Below are positions 48,555-57,222 of a DNA stretch of 64,000 nt, piece after piece; the first letter of the stretch is position 1, and the number at the start of each line of letters is the position of its first letter. Both the position numbers and the translations under genes were made by a program. The notes under the pieces are model-generated. The model was not told where the DNA came from. It saw nothing but the letters and a program-made list of their open reading frames with translations, and did no database searches. This stretch comes from Streptomyces sp. SDr-06 (GTDB lineage: Bacteria > Actinomycetota > Actinomycetes > Streptomycetales > Streptomycetaceae). The stretch lies in contig NZ_QOLA01000009.1 in assembly GCF_003324565.1 (NCBI RefSeq), positions 62,001 to 126,000 of the forward strand. Direction: 5' to 3'.

Positions 48555-51500
48555 ATGCATGACGACCGCGGCCTGGTCGAAGCCCGCCTCAAGCGCGTTC
48601 TGGACGAGCGCGTCCGTCCCGCCGTGTACCCGGAGTCGGTGCCGCTCGAGGTGGCCGTCTGGAACGCGCCGGGTGAGCCAGTACCGGTGGAGGAGGGCCT
48701 GGCCGCCCCGGTGACGCCGATCGCGGTCGGCGATCCGTGGGGCCCGCCCTGGGGTACGAGCTGGTTCCGGGTGACCGGGACCGTGCCCGAGGAGTGGGCC
48801 GGGAAGTCGGTGGAGGCGATCCTCGACCTCGGCTTCGACGAGAACATGCCCGGCTTCCAGTGCGAGGGCCTGGTCTACCGGCCCGACGGCACCCCGGTGA
48901 AGGGGCTCAACCCGCGCAACCAGTGGGTGCGCGTCGGAGCCCCGGTCGACGGCGGCGAAGAGGTCCGCCTGCACATCGAGGCCGCCTCCAACCCGGTCCT
49001 GCTCGACTACCACCCCTTCGTGCCGACGCGGCTCGGCGACATCGAGACCTCGCACCGCGACCCGCTGTACAAGCTGGCCCGCATGGACCTCGCCGTCTTC
49101 GACGAGACGGTGTGGCGCCTGGTCATCGACCTGGAGGTGCTCGGCGAGCTGATGGCGGAGCTGCCGGTCGCATCGGGCCGCCGCTGGGACATCCTCCGGG
49201 CGGTCGACCGGTCCCTCGACGCGCTCGACCTCCAGGACATCAACGGCACCGCCGAGGCCGCCCGTTCGGAGCTGACGGAGGTCCTGTCCTCGCCCGCCGA
49301 ACCGTCGGCGCACCGGATCAGCGCGGTGGGCCACGCCCACATCGACTCGGCGTGGCTGTGGCCGCTGCGCGAGACGGTGCGCAAGGTGGCGCGTACGACG
49401 TCCAACATGACGGCGCTCCTGGACGACGAGCCCGAGTTCGTCTTCGCGATGTCCCAGGCCCAGCAGTGGGCGTGGATCAAGGAGTACCGGCCCGAGGTGT
49501 GGGCGAAGGTCGTCAAGGCGGTGGCCGACGGCCGGTTCGTCCCGGCCGGTGGCATGTGGGTGGAGGCCGACACCAACATGCCGGGCTCGGAGGCGATGGC
49601 CCGGCAGTTCGTGCACGGGAAGCGCTTCTTCATCGACGAGTTCGGCGTGGAGAACGACGAGGCGTGGCTGCCCGACACCTTCGGCTTCGCGGCCGGGCTC
49701 CCGCAGATCATCAAGGCGGCCGGGTCGAAGTGGCTGCTCACCCAGAAGATCTCCTGGTCCCAGACCAACACGTTCCCGCACCACACCTTCCAGTGGGAGG
49801 GCATCGACGGCACCCGGATCTTCACGCACTTCCCGCCCGTCGACACCTACAACTGCGCCATGAAGGGCAGCGAGATCGCCCACGCGGCCCGCAACTTCAA
49901 GGACAAGGGGGTCGCCCGGCACTCGCTGGCGCCGACCGGCTGGGGTGACGGAGGCGGCGGCACCACCCGCGAGATGATCGCGAAGGCGGCCCGGCTCAAG
50001 GACCTGGAGGGCAGCGCGCGGGTGGTCTGGGAGACCCCGGCGGAGTTCTTCGCCCAGGCACAGCGGGAGTACGCGAACCCGCCGGTGTGGGTGGGGGAGC
50101 TGTACCTCGAACTGCACCGGGCGACGCTGACCAGCCAGGCCAGGACGAAGCAGGGCAACCGCAGGAGCGAACACCTGCTGCGCGAGGCCGAGTTGTGGTC
50201 GGCGACGGCCGCGGTGCGGGTGGCCGGGTTCGCCTACCCGTACGCCGACCTGGACCGCATCTGGAAGACGGTGCTGCTGCACCAGTTCCATGACATCCTG
50301 CCCGGCTCGTCGATCGCGTGGGTGCACCGGGAGGCGGAGAAGACGTACGCGGCGGTCGCGGCGGAGCTGACGGGCCTCGTCGAGAAGGCCCAGCGCGCGC
50401 TGGCGGGGGAGGGGACGCAGCCGCTGGTCTTCAACGCGACCCCGCACACCCGGCACGGGGTGGCCGCTGGAGGTGCGGCGGCACCCGCGGGGGCGGCCCG
50501 GCCAGAGCTGTCGGCCCGGCCGGACGGCGGCTTCGTGCTCTCCAACGGACTGCTGAGGGTCGAGATCGACGGGCGGGGCCTGGTGGTCTCGGCGTACGAC
50601 ATCGCGGCGGGCCGGGAGGCGATCGTGCCGGGCCGCCCGGCCAACCTGCTCCAGCTGCACCCCGACTTCCCGAACATGTGGGACGCGTGGGACGTGGACG
50701 CGTTCTACCGCAACACGGTGACGGACCTGGTCGAGGCGGACGAGGTGGCGCCGGGGGAGGACGCGTCGGTACGGGTGGTCCGCTCGTTCGGGTCGTCCCG
50801 CGTGACCCAGGTCCTGACGCTGGCGCCGGACTCCTCGCGCCTGGACATCCGCACGGAGGTGGACTGGCACGAGACGGAGAAGTTCCTGAAGCTGGCCTTC
50901 CCGCTGGACGTGCACGCGGAGCGGTACGCGTCGGAGACCCAGTTCGGCCACTTCTACCGGGCGGCGCACACCAACACGAGCTGGGAGGCGGCCAAGTTCG
51001 AGGCCTGCAACCACCGCTTCGTGCACCTGGAGGAGCCGGGCTGGGGCGTGGCCCTGGTGACCGACTCGACGTACGGCCACGACGTGACGCGCACGGTGCG
51101 CCCCGAGGACGCGGGCACGACCACCACCCTGCGGGTCTCCCTGCTGCGCGCCCCGCGCTTCCCCGACCCCGAGACCGACCAGGGCCTGCACCGGTTCCGC
51201 CACGCGCTGGTGCCGGGCGCGACGATCGGCGACGCGGTGCGGGAGGGGTACGGGGTGAACCTGCCCGAGCGGACCGTGCCGGGCGCGGGCCCCGTCGAGC
51301 CCCTGGTGGCGGTCGACAACGACGCCGTGGTGGTGACCGCGGTGAAGCTGGCGGACGACGGGAGCGGGGACGTCGTGGTCCGCTTCCACGAGGCGTGCGG
51401 CGGACGGGCGCGGGCCCGGCTGATGCTCGGCTTCGCGACGGTCTCCTTCACACCGACCGACCTGCTGGAACGCCCGCTGGGGGAGCCGGAGCCGACGGAG

Positions 51501-51563
51501 GGCCTGGTGGAGGTGGCCCTGCGCCCCTTCGAACTGCGGACGCTGCGCTTCAGCAGGGGCTGA
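48555..51563 (+). CDS. GH38 alpha-mannosidase
   Basis: 1002 residues, cytoplasmic (no signal). Zinc and catalytic residues can be placed: VGHAHIDSAW (His262, Asp264), the nucleophile Asp374 in WLPDTFGFAAG, and His579 in HQFHDILPGS. The N-terminal beta domain, catalytic barrel, three-helix bundle and large C-terminal beta domain are all present, so length is normal for the bacterial family. It strips alpha-linked mannose from imported N-glycan fragments. It is the last gene of the operon, 55 bp after GH85, and is followed by a terminator. Linkage preference (1,2/1,3/1,6) is not readable. Confidence 0.94.
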   Translation: MHDDRGLVEARLKRVLDERVRPAVYPESVPLEVAVWNAPGEPVPVEEGLAAPVTPIAVGDPWGPPWGTSWFRVTGTVPEEWAGKSVEAILDLGFDENMPGFQCEGLVYRPDGTPVKGLNPRNQWVRVGAPVDGGEEVRLHIEAASNPVLLDYHPFVPTRLGDIETSHRDPLYKLARMDLAVFDETVWRLVIDLEVLGELMAELPVASGRRWDILRAVDRSLDALDLQDINGTAEAARSELTEVLSSPAEPSAHRISAVGHAHIDSAWLWPLRETVRKVARTTSNMTALLDDEPEFVFAMSQAQQWAWIKEYRPEVWAKVVKAVADGRFVPAGGMWVEADTNMPGSEAMARQFVHGKRFFIDEFGVENDEAWLPDTFGFAAGLPQIIKAAGSKWLLTQKISWSQTNTFPHHTFQWEGIDGTRIFTHFPPVDTYNCAMKGSEIAHAARNFKDKGVARHSLAPTGWGDGGGGTTREMIAKAARLKDLEGSARVVWETPAEFFAQAQREYANPPVWVGELYLELHRATLTSQARTKQGNRRSEHLLREAELWSATAAVRVAGFAYPYADLDRIWKTVLLHQFHDILPGSSIAWVHREAEKTYAAVAAELTGLVEKAQRALAGEGTQPLVFNATPHTRHGVAAGGAAAPAGAARPELSARPDGGFVLSNGLLRVEIDGRGLVVSAYDIAAGREAIVPGRPANLLQLHPDFPNMWDAWDVDAFYRNTVTDLVEADEVAPGEDASVRVVRSFGSSRVTQVLTLAPDSSRLDIRTEVDWHETEKFLKLAFPLDVHAERYASETQFGHFYRAAHTNTSWEAAKFEACNHRFVHLEEPGWGVALVTDSTYGHDVTRTVRPEDAGTTTTLRVSLLRAPRFPDPETDQGLHRFRHALVPGATIGDAVREGYGVNLPERTVPGAGPVEPLVAVDNDAVVVTAVKLADDGSGDVVVRFHEACGGRARARLMLGFATVSFTPTDLLERPLGEPEPTEGLVEVALRPFELRTLRFSRG

Positions 51564-51583
51564 CCCCCTGAGCGCGCCGCCGT

Positions 51584-51610
51584 GGCCCGCCCCCTTGTCG
51601 AGGGCGGGCC
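51584..51610. terminator. Terminator between GH38 and glgB
   Basis: GGCCCGCCC (51584-51592) pairs with GGGCGGGCC (51602-51610) around a 9-nt loop, 20 bp after the GH38 stop. It serves two converging genes. Confidence 0.6.
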
Positions 51611-51670
51611 TTCGGCTGTCCGTGGATCACCCCGTGAGGGCCGCCCCGGCCGCTGATGCCTGTCGAGCCC

Positions 51671-53965
51671 TCACACCGGCCGGAACCACACCGTGGCCAG
51701 CGGCGGCAGCGTGAGGGAGAGCGACACCGGGTGGCCGTGGGAGGGGGTCGGCTCCGGCTTCAGGGGATCGGGGTTGCCCACGCCTCCGCCGCCGTAGCGG
51801 GACTCGTCCGTGTTCAGGATCTCCTGCCACGCCCCGGGCACCTCGGGCACGCCCAGGCGGTACTCCGACCGGACCACCGGAGAGAAGTTGGAGACCGAGA
51901 GCAGCGGCGCGCCCTCCGCGTCACGGCGGACGAAGGCGAACACGTTGTCCTCCGCCGCGTCGCCCGCCACCCAGGCGAAGCCCGCCGGATCCGTGTCGCG
52001 CTGCCACAGGGCGGGCTGCGCCTCGTACACCCGGTTCAGGTCGCGGACCAGATCGCGTACGCCCCGGTGGTCCGACTCGGCGCTGTAGGACGGGTCGAGC
52101 AGCCACCAGTCCGGGCCGTGGCCCTCCGACCACTCCGCTCCCTGCGCGAACTCCTGCCCCATGAAGAGGAGTTGCTTGCCGGGGTGGGACCACATGAAGC
52201 CCAGGTAGGCGCGGTGGGTGGCGCGCTGCTGCCACCAGTCGCCGGGCATCTTCGAGACGAGGGCCCGCTTGCCGTGGACCACCTCGTCGTGCGAGATCGG
52301 CAGCACGTAGTTCTCGCTGTAGGCGTACACCATCGAGAACGTCATCTCGCTGTGGTGGTACTTGCGGTGCACCGGCTCGTGCTGGACGTAGCCCAGCGAG
52401 TCGTGCATCCAGCCCATGTTCCACTTCAGGCCGAAGCCCAGGCCGCCGTGGTCGGTGGGGCGGGTCACGCCGTCCCACGCCGTCGACTCCTCGGCGATGG
52501 TCACCACGCCGGGGCAGCGCCGGTAGACCGTCGCGTTCATCTCCTGGAGGAAGGCCACCGCGTCCAGGTTCTCGCGGCCGCCGTGCTCGTTGGGGCTCCA
52601 CTCGCCGTCCTCGCGCGAGTAGTCCAGGTAGAGCATGGAGGCCACCGCGTCGACCCGGAGGCCGTCGACGTGGAACTCCTCGCACCAGTACGTCGCGTTG
52701 GCCACCAGGAAGTTGCGGACCTCCTTGCGGCCGTAGTCGAATTCGAGCGTGCCCCAGTCGGGGTGCTCGGCGCGCGCCGGGTCCTCGTGCTCGTACAGGG
52801 TGCGCCCGTCGAACCGCGCGAGCGCCCAGTCGTCCTTGGGGAAGTGGGCCGGCACCCAGTCCACGATCACGCCGATGCCCGCCTCGTGCAGCGCGTCCAC
52901 CAGGTGGCGGAAGTCGTCGGGCGTCCCCATCCGGGCCGTCGGGGCGTAGAAGCCCGTCACCTGGTAGCCCCAGGACCCGCCGAAGGGATGCTCCGCCACC
53001 GGCAGGAACTCGACGTGCGTGAAGCCCAGGTCCTTGACGTAGGTCGGCAGCTGGTCGGCGAGTTGACGGTACGTCAGGCGCGGTCGCCAGGACGCCAGAT
53101 GGACCTCGTAGACCGAGAACGGGGCCTCGTGCACCGGCCGGGCGGTCCTGCGGGCCATCCAGTCCTGGTCCCGCCAGACGTGGTGCGACTCGGTGACGAT
53201 CGAGGCGTTGGCGGGCGGCACCTCCGTGCGCCGGGCCATCGGGTCGGCCCGCAGGGTGTGGCTCCCGTCGGGGCGCATGATGTCGAACTTGTACAGTGCC
53301 CCGTCGCCCAGGCCGGGCAGGAACAGCTCCCACACGCCGGTCGAGCCGAGCGAGCGCATGGGGTGGGCGGTGCCGTCCCAGTAGCAGAAGTCGCCGGTGA
53401 CCCGGACGCCCTGGGCGTTCGGCGCCCACACCGTGAACCGGGTCCCCGTCACGCCCTGGTGGGCCATCGGGCGGGCGCCGAGCGCCGTCCACAGCTCCTC
53501 GTGCCGCCCCTCGCCGATCAGATGCAGGTCGAGGTCGCCGAGCGACGGCAGGAAGCGGTACGGGTCCTGCACCTCGATCTCGGTGTCCTCGTAGGTGACC
53601 AGGAGGGTGTAGTCCGGGATCTCGCGCAGCGGCAGCACCCCGGAGAACAGGCCGTCGCCGTCGTCGTGCAGCTCGGCCCGCAGGCCCTTGCCGAGCACGG
53701 TCACGGCCTGCGCGTACGGGCGCAGCGCCCGGAACGCCACCCCGCCGCGCACCGGATGCGCGCCGAGCAGGGCGTGCGGATCGTGGTGGCCGCCGGCGAG
53801 CAGGCGGGCCCGGTCCGCGGCGGCGAGGGCGGGCGCGGGGCGTACGCCACGACTCGCCGCCCGGCGCGGCGCGGGCGGCGCCTTGGCGGGCTTCTCCGCC
53901 GGCGCCGCGGCCTTGGCGGCGCGGGGGGCGGGTTCGGAGGAGTTGCGGGCGGGGCGCGGGGTCAC
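51671..53965 (-). CDS. glgB: 1,4-alpha-glucan branching enzyme
   Basis: 764 residues from a GTG at 53965 with GAGGAGG upstream. An Ala/Pro/Lys-rich disordered head (about 50 residues) precedes two N-terminal beta domains (CBM48 around FTVWAPNAQGVRVTGDFCYW) and a GH13 barrel with HVEFLPVAEHPF, the nucleophile Asp in VDGLRVDAVASML, Glu in VVTIAEESTAW and LPISHDEVVHGK. It makes alpha-1,6 branches. In the GlgE pathway it branches the linear glucan made from maltose-1-phosphate. It ends the glgE-treS-pep2-glgB series, 39 bp after pep2. Confidence 0.96.
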   Translation of the reverse strand: MTPRPARNSSEPAPRAAKAAAPAEKPAKAPPAPRRAASRGVRPAPALAAADRARLLAGGHHDPHALLGAHPVRGGVAFRALRPYAQAVTVLGKGLRAELHDDGDGLFSGVLPLREIPDYTLLVTYEDTEIEVQDPYRFLPSLGDLDLHLIGEGRHEELWTALGARPMAHQGVTGTRFTVWAPNAQGVRVTGDFCYWDGTAHPMRSLGSTGVWELFLPGLGDGALYKFDIMRPDGSHTLRADPMARRTEVPPANASIVTESHHVWRDQDWMARRTARPVHEAPFSVYEVHLASWRPRLTYRQLADQLPTYVKDLGFTHVEFLPVAEHPFGGSWGYQVTGFYAPTARMGTPDDFRHLVDALHEAGIGVIVDWVPAHFPKDDWALARFDGRTLYEHEDPARAEHPDWGTLEFDYGRKEVRNFLVANATYWCEEFHVDGLRVDAVASMLYLDYSREDGEWSPNEHGGRENLDAVAFLQEMNATVYRRCPGVVTIAEESTAWDGVTRPTDHGGLGFGLKWNMGWMHDSLGYVQHEPVHRKYHHSEMTFSMVYAYSENYVLPISHDEVVHGKRALVSKMPGDWWQQRATHRAYLGFMWSHPGKQLLFMGQEFAQGAEWSEGHGPDWWLLDPSYSAESDHRGVRDLVRDLNRVYEAQPALWQRDTDPAGFAWVAGDAAEDNVFAFVRRDAEGAPLLSVSNFSPVVRSEYRLGVPEVPGAWQEILNTDESRYGGGGVGNPDPLKPEPTPSHGHPVSLSLTLPPLATVWFRPV

Positions 53966-54004
53966 GGGGTGGGCCTCCTCAAGTGAGGTCGTGCACGGGT
54001 GAGT

Positions 54005-55372
54005 TCAGGACCCGGCCAGGCGGCGGATCGCCGCCATGGGCACGGGCAGCCAGTCGGGGCGGTGCCGGGCCTCGTAGAGCACCTCGTACACCGCCTTGTC
54101 GGTCTCGTACGCGCGCAGCAGCTCGGGCGACTCGCGGGGGTCGGAGCCCGACCGCGCCGCGTAGCCCGCGCAGTACGCGTCCCGGCAGTCGGTGGCCCAG
54201 TGCGGGTCGGGCGGGCGCGCGGAGCACGACGCGTAGTCGAAGGAGCGCAGCATGCCCGCGACGTCGCGGACGGGGGGCTGGGGGCGGCGGCGCTCGGCGA
54301 GCGGGCGGGCCGGCTCGCCCTCGAAGTCGATCACCGACCAGGGGCCGTCGGCGGGCCGCAGGGCCTGGCCCAGGTGGAGATCGCCGTGCACGCGCTGCGC
54401 CGTGCCCGCCGAATCGAGGGCCGCGACCGCCTCGAACGCCGCGCGCAGGCCCGGCACATGAGGTGCGAGGGCGGGCACCGCCTGGGCGGTGGAGTCCAGG
54501 CGCTCGGTCATCGCGGCCGCGATCAGCGCCGTCTGCGGGCGGCCGAGGGTGATCGGCGCGAAGGCCTCCGCGAGGGCGAGGTGCACCTCGGCGGTGGCCC
54601 GCCCGAGTTCGTACGCCTCCTCCGTGAAGGGGCGTTTCTCGGCGAGCGAGGCGAGCGCCAGGGTCCAGCCGTCCTCGGCGCCGCGCAGGAACGGCTGGAG
54701 CACGCCGAGGGTCGCGTCCTGGGGCTCGGAGGTGCGGAACCAGGCGGCCGGGGCGGGCACCCGGTCGCAGCCCTGGCGGGCCAGCGCCCACGGCAGTTCC
54801 AGATCCGGATTGACACCCGGCTGCACCCGGCGGAACACCTTCAGGATGTACGAATCCCCGTACACCAGCGAGGAGTTGGACTGTTCCACCCCCAGTAGCC
54901 GCGGTGCCAGGCCCGGCGGGACCCGCACGTCCGGGGCGTGCTCGAAGCTCAGCGGGCCCACCGAGCCGGGGGTGCGCAGCCGCTCCAGGAGCAGCGCCGC
55001 GGACTGCGGGTCCTGGAGGGCGTCGTAGACCGTGCGCCCGGCCAGCGGGCCGTGGTGCGCGCGGCCGATCAGGGCGGGGGCGAGCCGGGGCGGCAGCTGG
55101 TCGCGCACCCCGAGCAGGAGCTGGTAGCAGTCGGCGGGCGCCGCCGCGGCCTCGGCGGGGACCGGCGGCGGTGCGTGTTCGGTGCGGACAAGCAGGTGCA
55201 GGAAGCCGGGCAGCAGCTCGGTCGCGGTGAGCAGCGCGAAGTCCGTGACGGGACGGCCCTTGCCCGCGAACCAGCGCTGCCGGGGCAGCCATTCGTGCAG
55301 GAGCGGGGCGAGCGAGGTCAGCAGCCGGGTGAGGGGAAGGCCGGTGGTACGGGGCGGTGCGGCCTTGGGCAT
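54005..55372 (-). CDS. pep2: Maltokinase (Pep2/Mak)
   Basis: 455 residues from the ATG at 55372 (MPKAAPPRTTGLPL); the frame is open far upstream but without homology. It phosphorylates maltose with ATP to give maltose-1-phosphate, the GlgE substrate. The aminoglycoside-kinase-like fold shows WLPRQRWFAGKGR near the start, the ATP-lobe VYGDSYILKVFRRVQPG, the catalytic loop RVHGDLHLGQ and the metal-binding VIDFEGEPARPLAERR, followed by KAVYEVLYEARHRPDWLPVP typical of Pep2. It lies between treS and glgB. A hairpin in the 143-bp gap after treS may adjust its level relative to treS. Confidence 0.94.
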   Translation of the reverse strand: MPKAAPPRTTGLPLTRLLTSLAPLLHEWLPRQRWFAGKGRPVTDFALLTATELLPGFLHLLVRTEHAPPPVPAEAAAAPADCYQLLLGVRDQLPPRLAPALIGRAHHGPLAGRTVYDALQDPQSAALLLERLRTPGSVGPLSFEHAPDVRVPPGLAPRLLGVEQSNSSLVYGDSYILKVFRRVQPGVNPDLELPWALARQGCDRVPAPAAWFRTSEPQDATLGVLQPFLRGAEDGWTLALASLAEKRPFTEEAYELGRATAEVHLALAEAFAPITLGRPQTALIAAAMTERLDSTAQAVPALAPHVPGLRAAFEAVAALDSAGTAQRVHGDLHLGQALRPADGPWSVIDFEGEPARPLAERRRPQPPVRDVAGMLRSFDYASCSARPPDPHWATDCRDAYCAGYAARSGSDPRESPELLRAYETDKAVYEVLYEARHRPDWLPVPMAAIRRLAGS

Positions 55373-55472
55373 GGCGGCGCATCCTTTCCCCGGGCACACA
55401 TCGAGTTGCGCAGAGTGTCCCGGATTGCAACAGAAGCTGTCCGGCGGCGCGCGGGGTTCGGGGTTCAGAGTG

Positions 55473-55508
55473 CCCCGGGCGAAGCGGCCGAAACCGCCTC
55501 GCCCCGGG
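55473..55508 (-). terminator. Hairpin between treS and pep2
   Basis: CCCCGGGCGA faces TCGCCCCGGG with GCGG/CCGC inside, just downstream of the treS stop on the minus strand. It may be an attenuator or RNA-processing site rather than a full stop, since pep2 belongs to the same pathway. Confidence 0.4.
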
Positions 55509-55515
55509 CGGCGGG

Positions 55516-57222
55516 TCAGGCGGTGGCGGGGTCCTTCCGCAACCGGAACCAGTAGAAGCCGTGGCCGGCCAGGGTGAGCAGATACGGCCATTCGCCGATC
55601 GCCGGGAAGCGCACCCCGCCGATCAGCTCGACCGGATGCATCCCGTTGAACGCCCTCAGGTCCAGCTCGGTGGGCTGCGGGAAGCGCGAGAAGTTGTGCA
55701 CGCACAGCACCAGGTCGTCCCGGCGCTCGCGCAGGAACGCGAGGACGGCCGGGTTCGACGACATCAGCTCGGTGTACGAGCCGAGCCCGAAGGCGGGGTT
55801 CTGCTTGCGGATCTCGATCATCCGCCGGGTCCAGTGGAGCAGCGAGGACGGCGAGGCCATGGCCGCCTCGACGTTGGTCACCTGGTAGCCGTAGACCGGG
55901 TCCATGATCGTGGGCAGGTAGAGCCGGCCCGGGTCGCAGGAGGAGAAGCCCGCGTTGCGGTCCGGGGTCCACTGCATCGGCGTCCGCACCGCGTCGCGGT
56001 CGCCGAGCCAGATGTTGTCGCCCATCCCGATCTCGTCGCCGTAGTAGAGGATCGGCGAGCCGGGCAGCGAGAGCAGCAGCGCGGTGAACAGCTCGATCTG
56101 GTTGCGGTCGTTGTCGAGCAGCGGGGCGAGCCGGCGCCGGATGCCGATGTTGGCCCGCATCCGGGGATCCTTGGCGTACTCGGCGTACATGTAGTCGCGC
56201 TCTTCGTCCGTGACCATTTCGAGGGTGAGCTCGTCGTGGTTGCGCAGGAAGATGCCCCACTGGGCGTTGCGCGGGATGGCCGGGGTCTTGGCGAGGATTT
56301 CGGATACGGGGTAGCGCGACTCGCGCCGCACCGCCATGAAGATGCGCGGCATCACCGGGAAGTGGAACGCCATGTGGCACTCGTCGCCGCCCTTCGCGTA
56401 GTCGCCGAAGTAGTCGACGACGTCCTCGGGCCACTGGTTGGCCTCGGCGAGCAGCACCGTGTCCGGGTAGCTGGCGTCGATCTCGGCGCGCACCCGCTTG
56501 AGGAACTCATGCGTTGCCGGAAGGTTTTCGCAGTTGGTTCCCTCCTCCTGGTACAGATAGGGCACCGCGTCGAGGCGGAAGCCGTCGATGCCCAGGTCGA
56601 GCCAGAAGCGCAGCGCGGAGACGATCTCCTCCTGCACGGCCGGGTTCTCGTAGTTGAGGTCGGGCTGGTGGGAGAAGAAGCGGTGCCAGTAGTACTGCTT
56701 GCGGACCGGGTCGAAGGTCCAGTTGGAGGTCTCGGTGTCGACGAAGATGATCCGGGCGTCCTGGAACTGCTTGTCGTCGTCGGCCCAGACGTAGTAGTCG
56801 CCGTAGGGACCCTGCGGGTCCTTGCGCGACTCCTGGAACCACTCGTGCTGGTCGCTGGTGTGGTTCATCACGAAGTCGATGATCACGCGCATGCCGCGCT
56901 GGTGGGCGGCGTCCACGAACTCCACGAAGTCGGCGAGGTCGCCGAACTCGGGCAGGACGGCGGTGTAGTCCGAGACGTCGTAGCCGCCGTCCCGCAGCGG
57001 GGATTTGAAGAACGGCGGCAGCCAGAGGCAGTCGACACCCAGCCATTGCAGATAGTCCAGCTTGGCGGTGATGCCCTTGAGATCCCCTACGCCATCGCCG
57101 TTGCTGTCCTGGAAGGACCGCACGAGCACCTCGTAGAACACCGCGCGCTTGAACCACTCGGGGTCGCGATCCTTGGCGGGGGTGTCCTCGAAGGTGTCGT
57201 GGACGGGCTCGTTGACGATCAT
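55516..57222 (-). CDS. treS: Trehalose synthase (maltose alpha-D-glucosyltransferase)
   Basis: 568 residues, GH13 subfamily 16, which interconverts trehalose and maltose. Landmarks are DPEWFKRAVFYEVLVRSFQD, LWLPPFFKSPLRDGGYDVSD, VIIDFVMNHTSDQHEWF, the nucleophile Asp in GFRLDAVPYLYQ, the acid/base Glu in LLAEANQWPEDV, FLRNHDELTLEMV and LSLPGSPILYYGDE. Its ATG overlaps the glgE stop by 4 bp, so GlgE and TreS are made together. Here the likely flow is trehalose to maltose, which Pep2 then phosphorylates. The separate-gene arrangement (not a TreS-Pep2 fusion) is seen. Confidence 0.97.
   Translation of the reverse strand: MIVNEPVHDTFEDTPAKDRDPEWFKRAVFYEVLVRSFQDSNGDGVGDLKGITAKLDYLQWLGVDCLWLPPFFKSPLRDGGYDVSDYTAVLPEFGDLADFVEFVDAAHQRGMRVIIDFVMNHTSDQHEWFQESRKDPQGPYGDYYVWADDDKQFQDARIIFVDTETSNWTFDPVRKQYYWHRFFSHQPDLNYENPAVQEEIVSALRFWLDLGIDGFRLDAVPYLYQEEGTNCENLPATHEFLKRVRAEIDASYPDTVLLAEANQWPEDVVDYFGDYAKGGDECHMAFHFPVMPRIFMAVRRESRYPVSEILAKTPAIPRNAQWGIFLRNHDELTLEMVTDEERDYMYAEYAKDPRMRANIGIRRRLAPLLDNDRNQIELFTALLLSLPGSPILYYGDEIGMGDNIWLGDRDAVRTPMQWTPDRNAGFSSCDPGRLYLPTIMDPVYGYQVTNVEAAMASPSSLLHWTRRMIEIRKQNPAFGLGSYTELMSSNPAVLAFLRERRDDLVLCVHNFSRFPQPTELDLRAFNGMHPVELIGGVRFPAIGEWPYLLTLAGHGFYWFRLRKDPATA

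Noticed and set aside
46448..48847. 799-codon minus-strand frame opposite the GH85 gene
   Set aside because: Low-complexity Gly/Val/Arg content without motif; GH85 is on the other strand.
48282..51389. 1,035-codon minus-strand frame opposite the GH38 gene
   Set aside because: Composition is a shadow of the plus-strand codon bias (Arg/Val/Gly/His-rich, no domain), and the GH38 frame has clear catalytic residues throughout.
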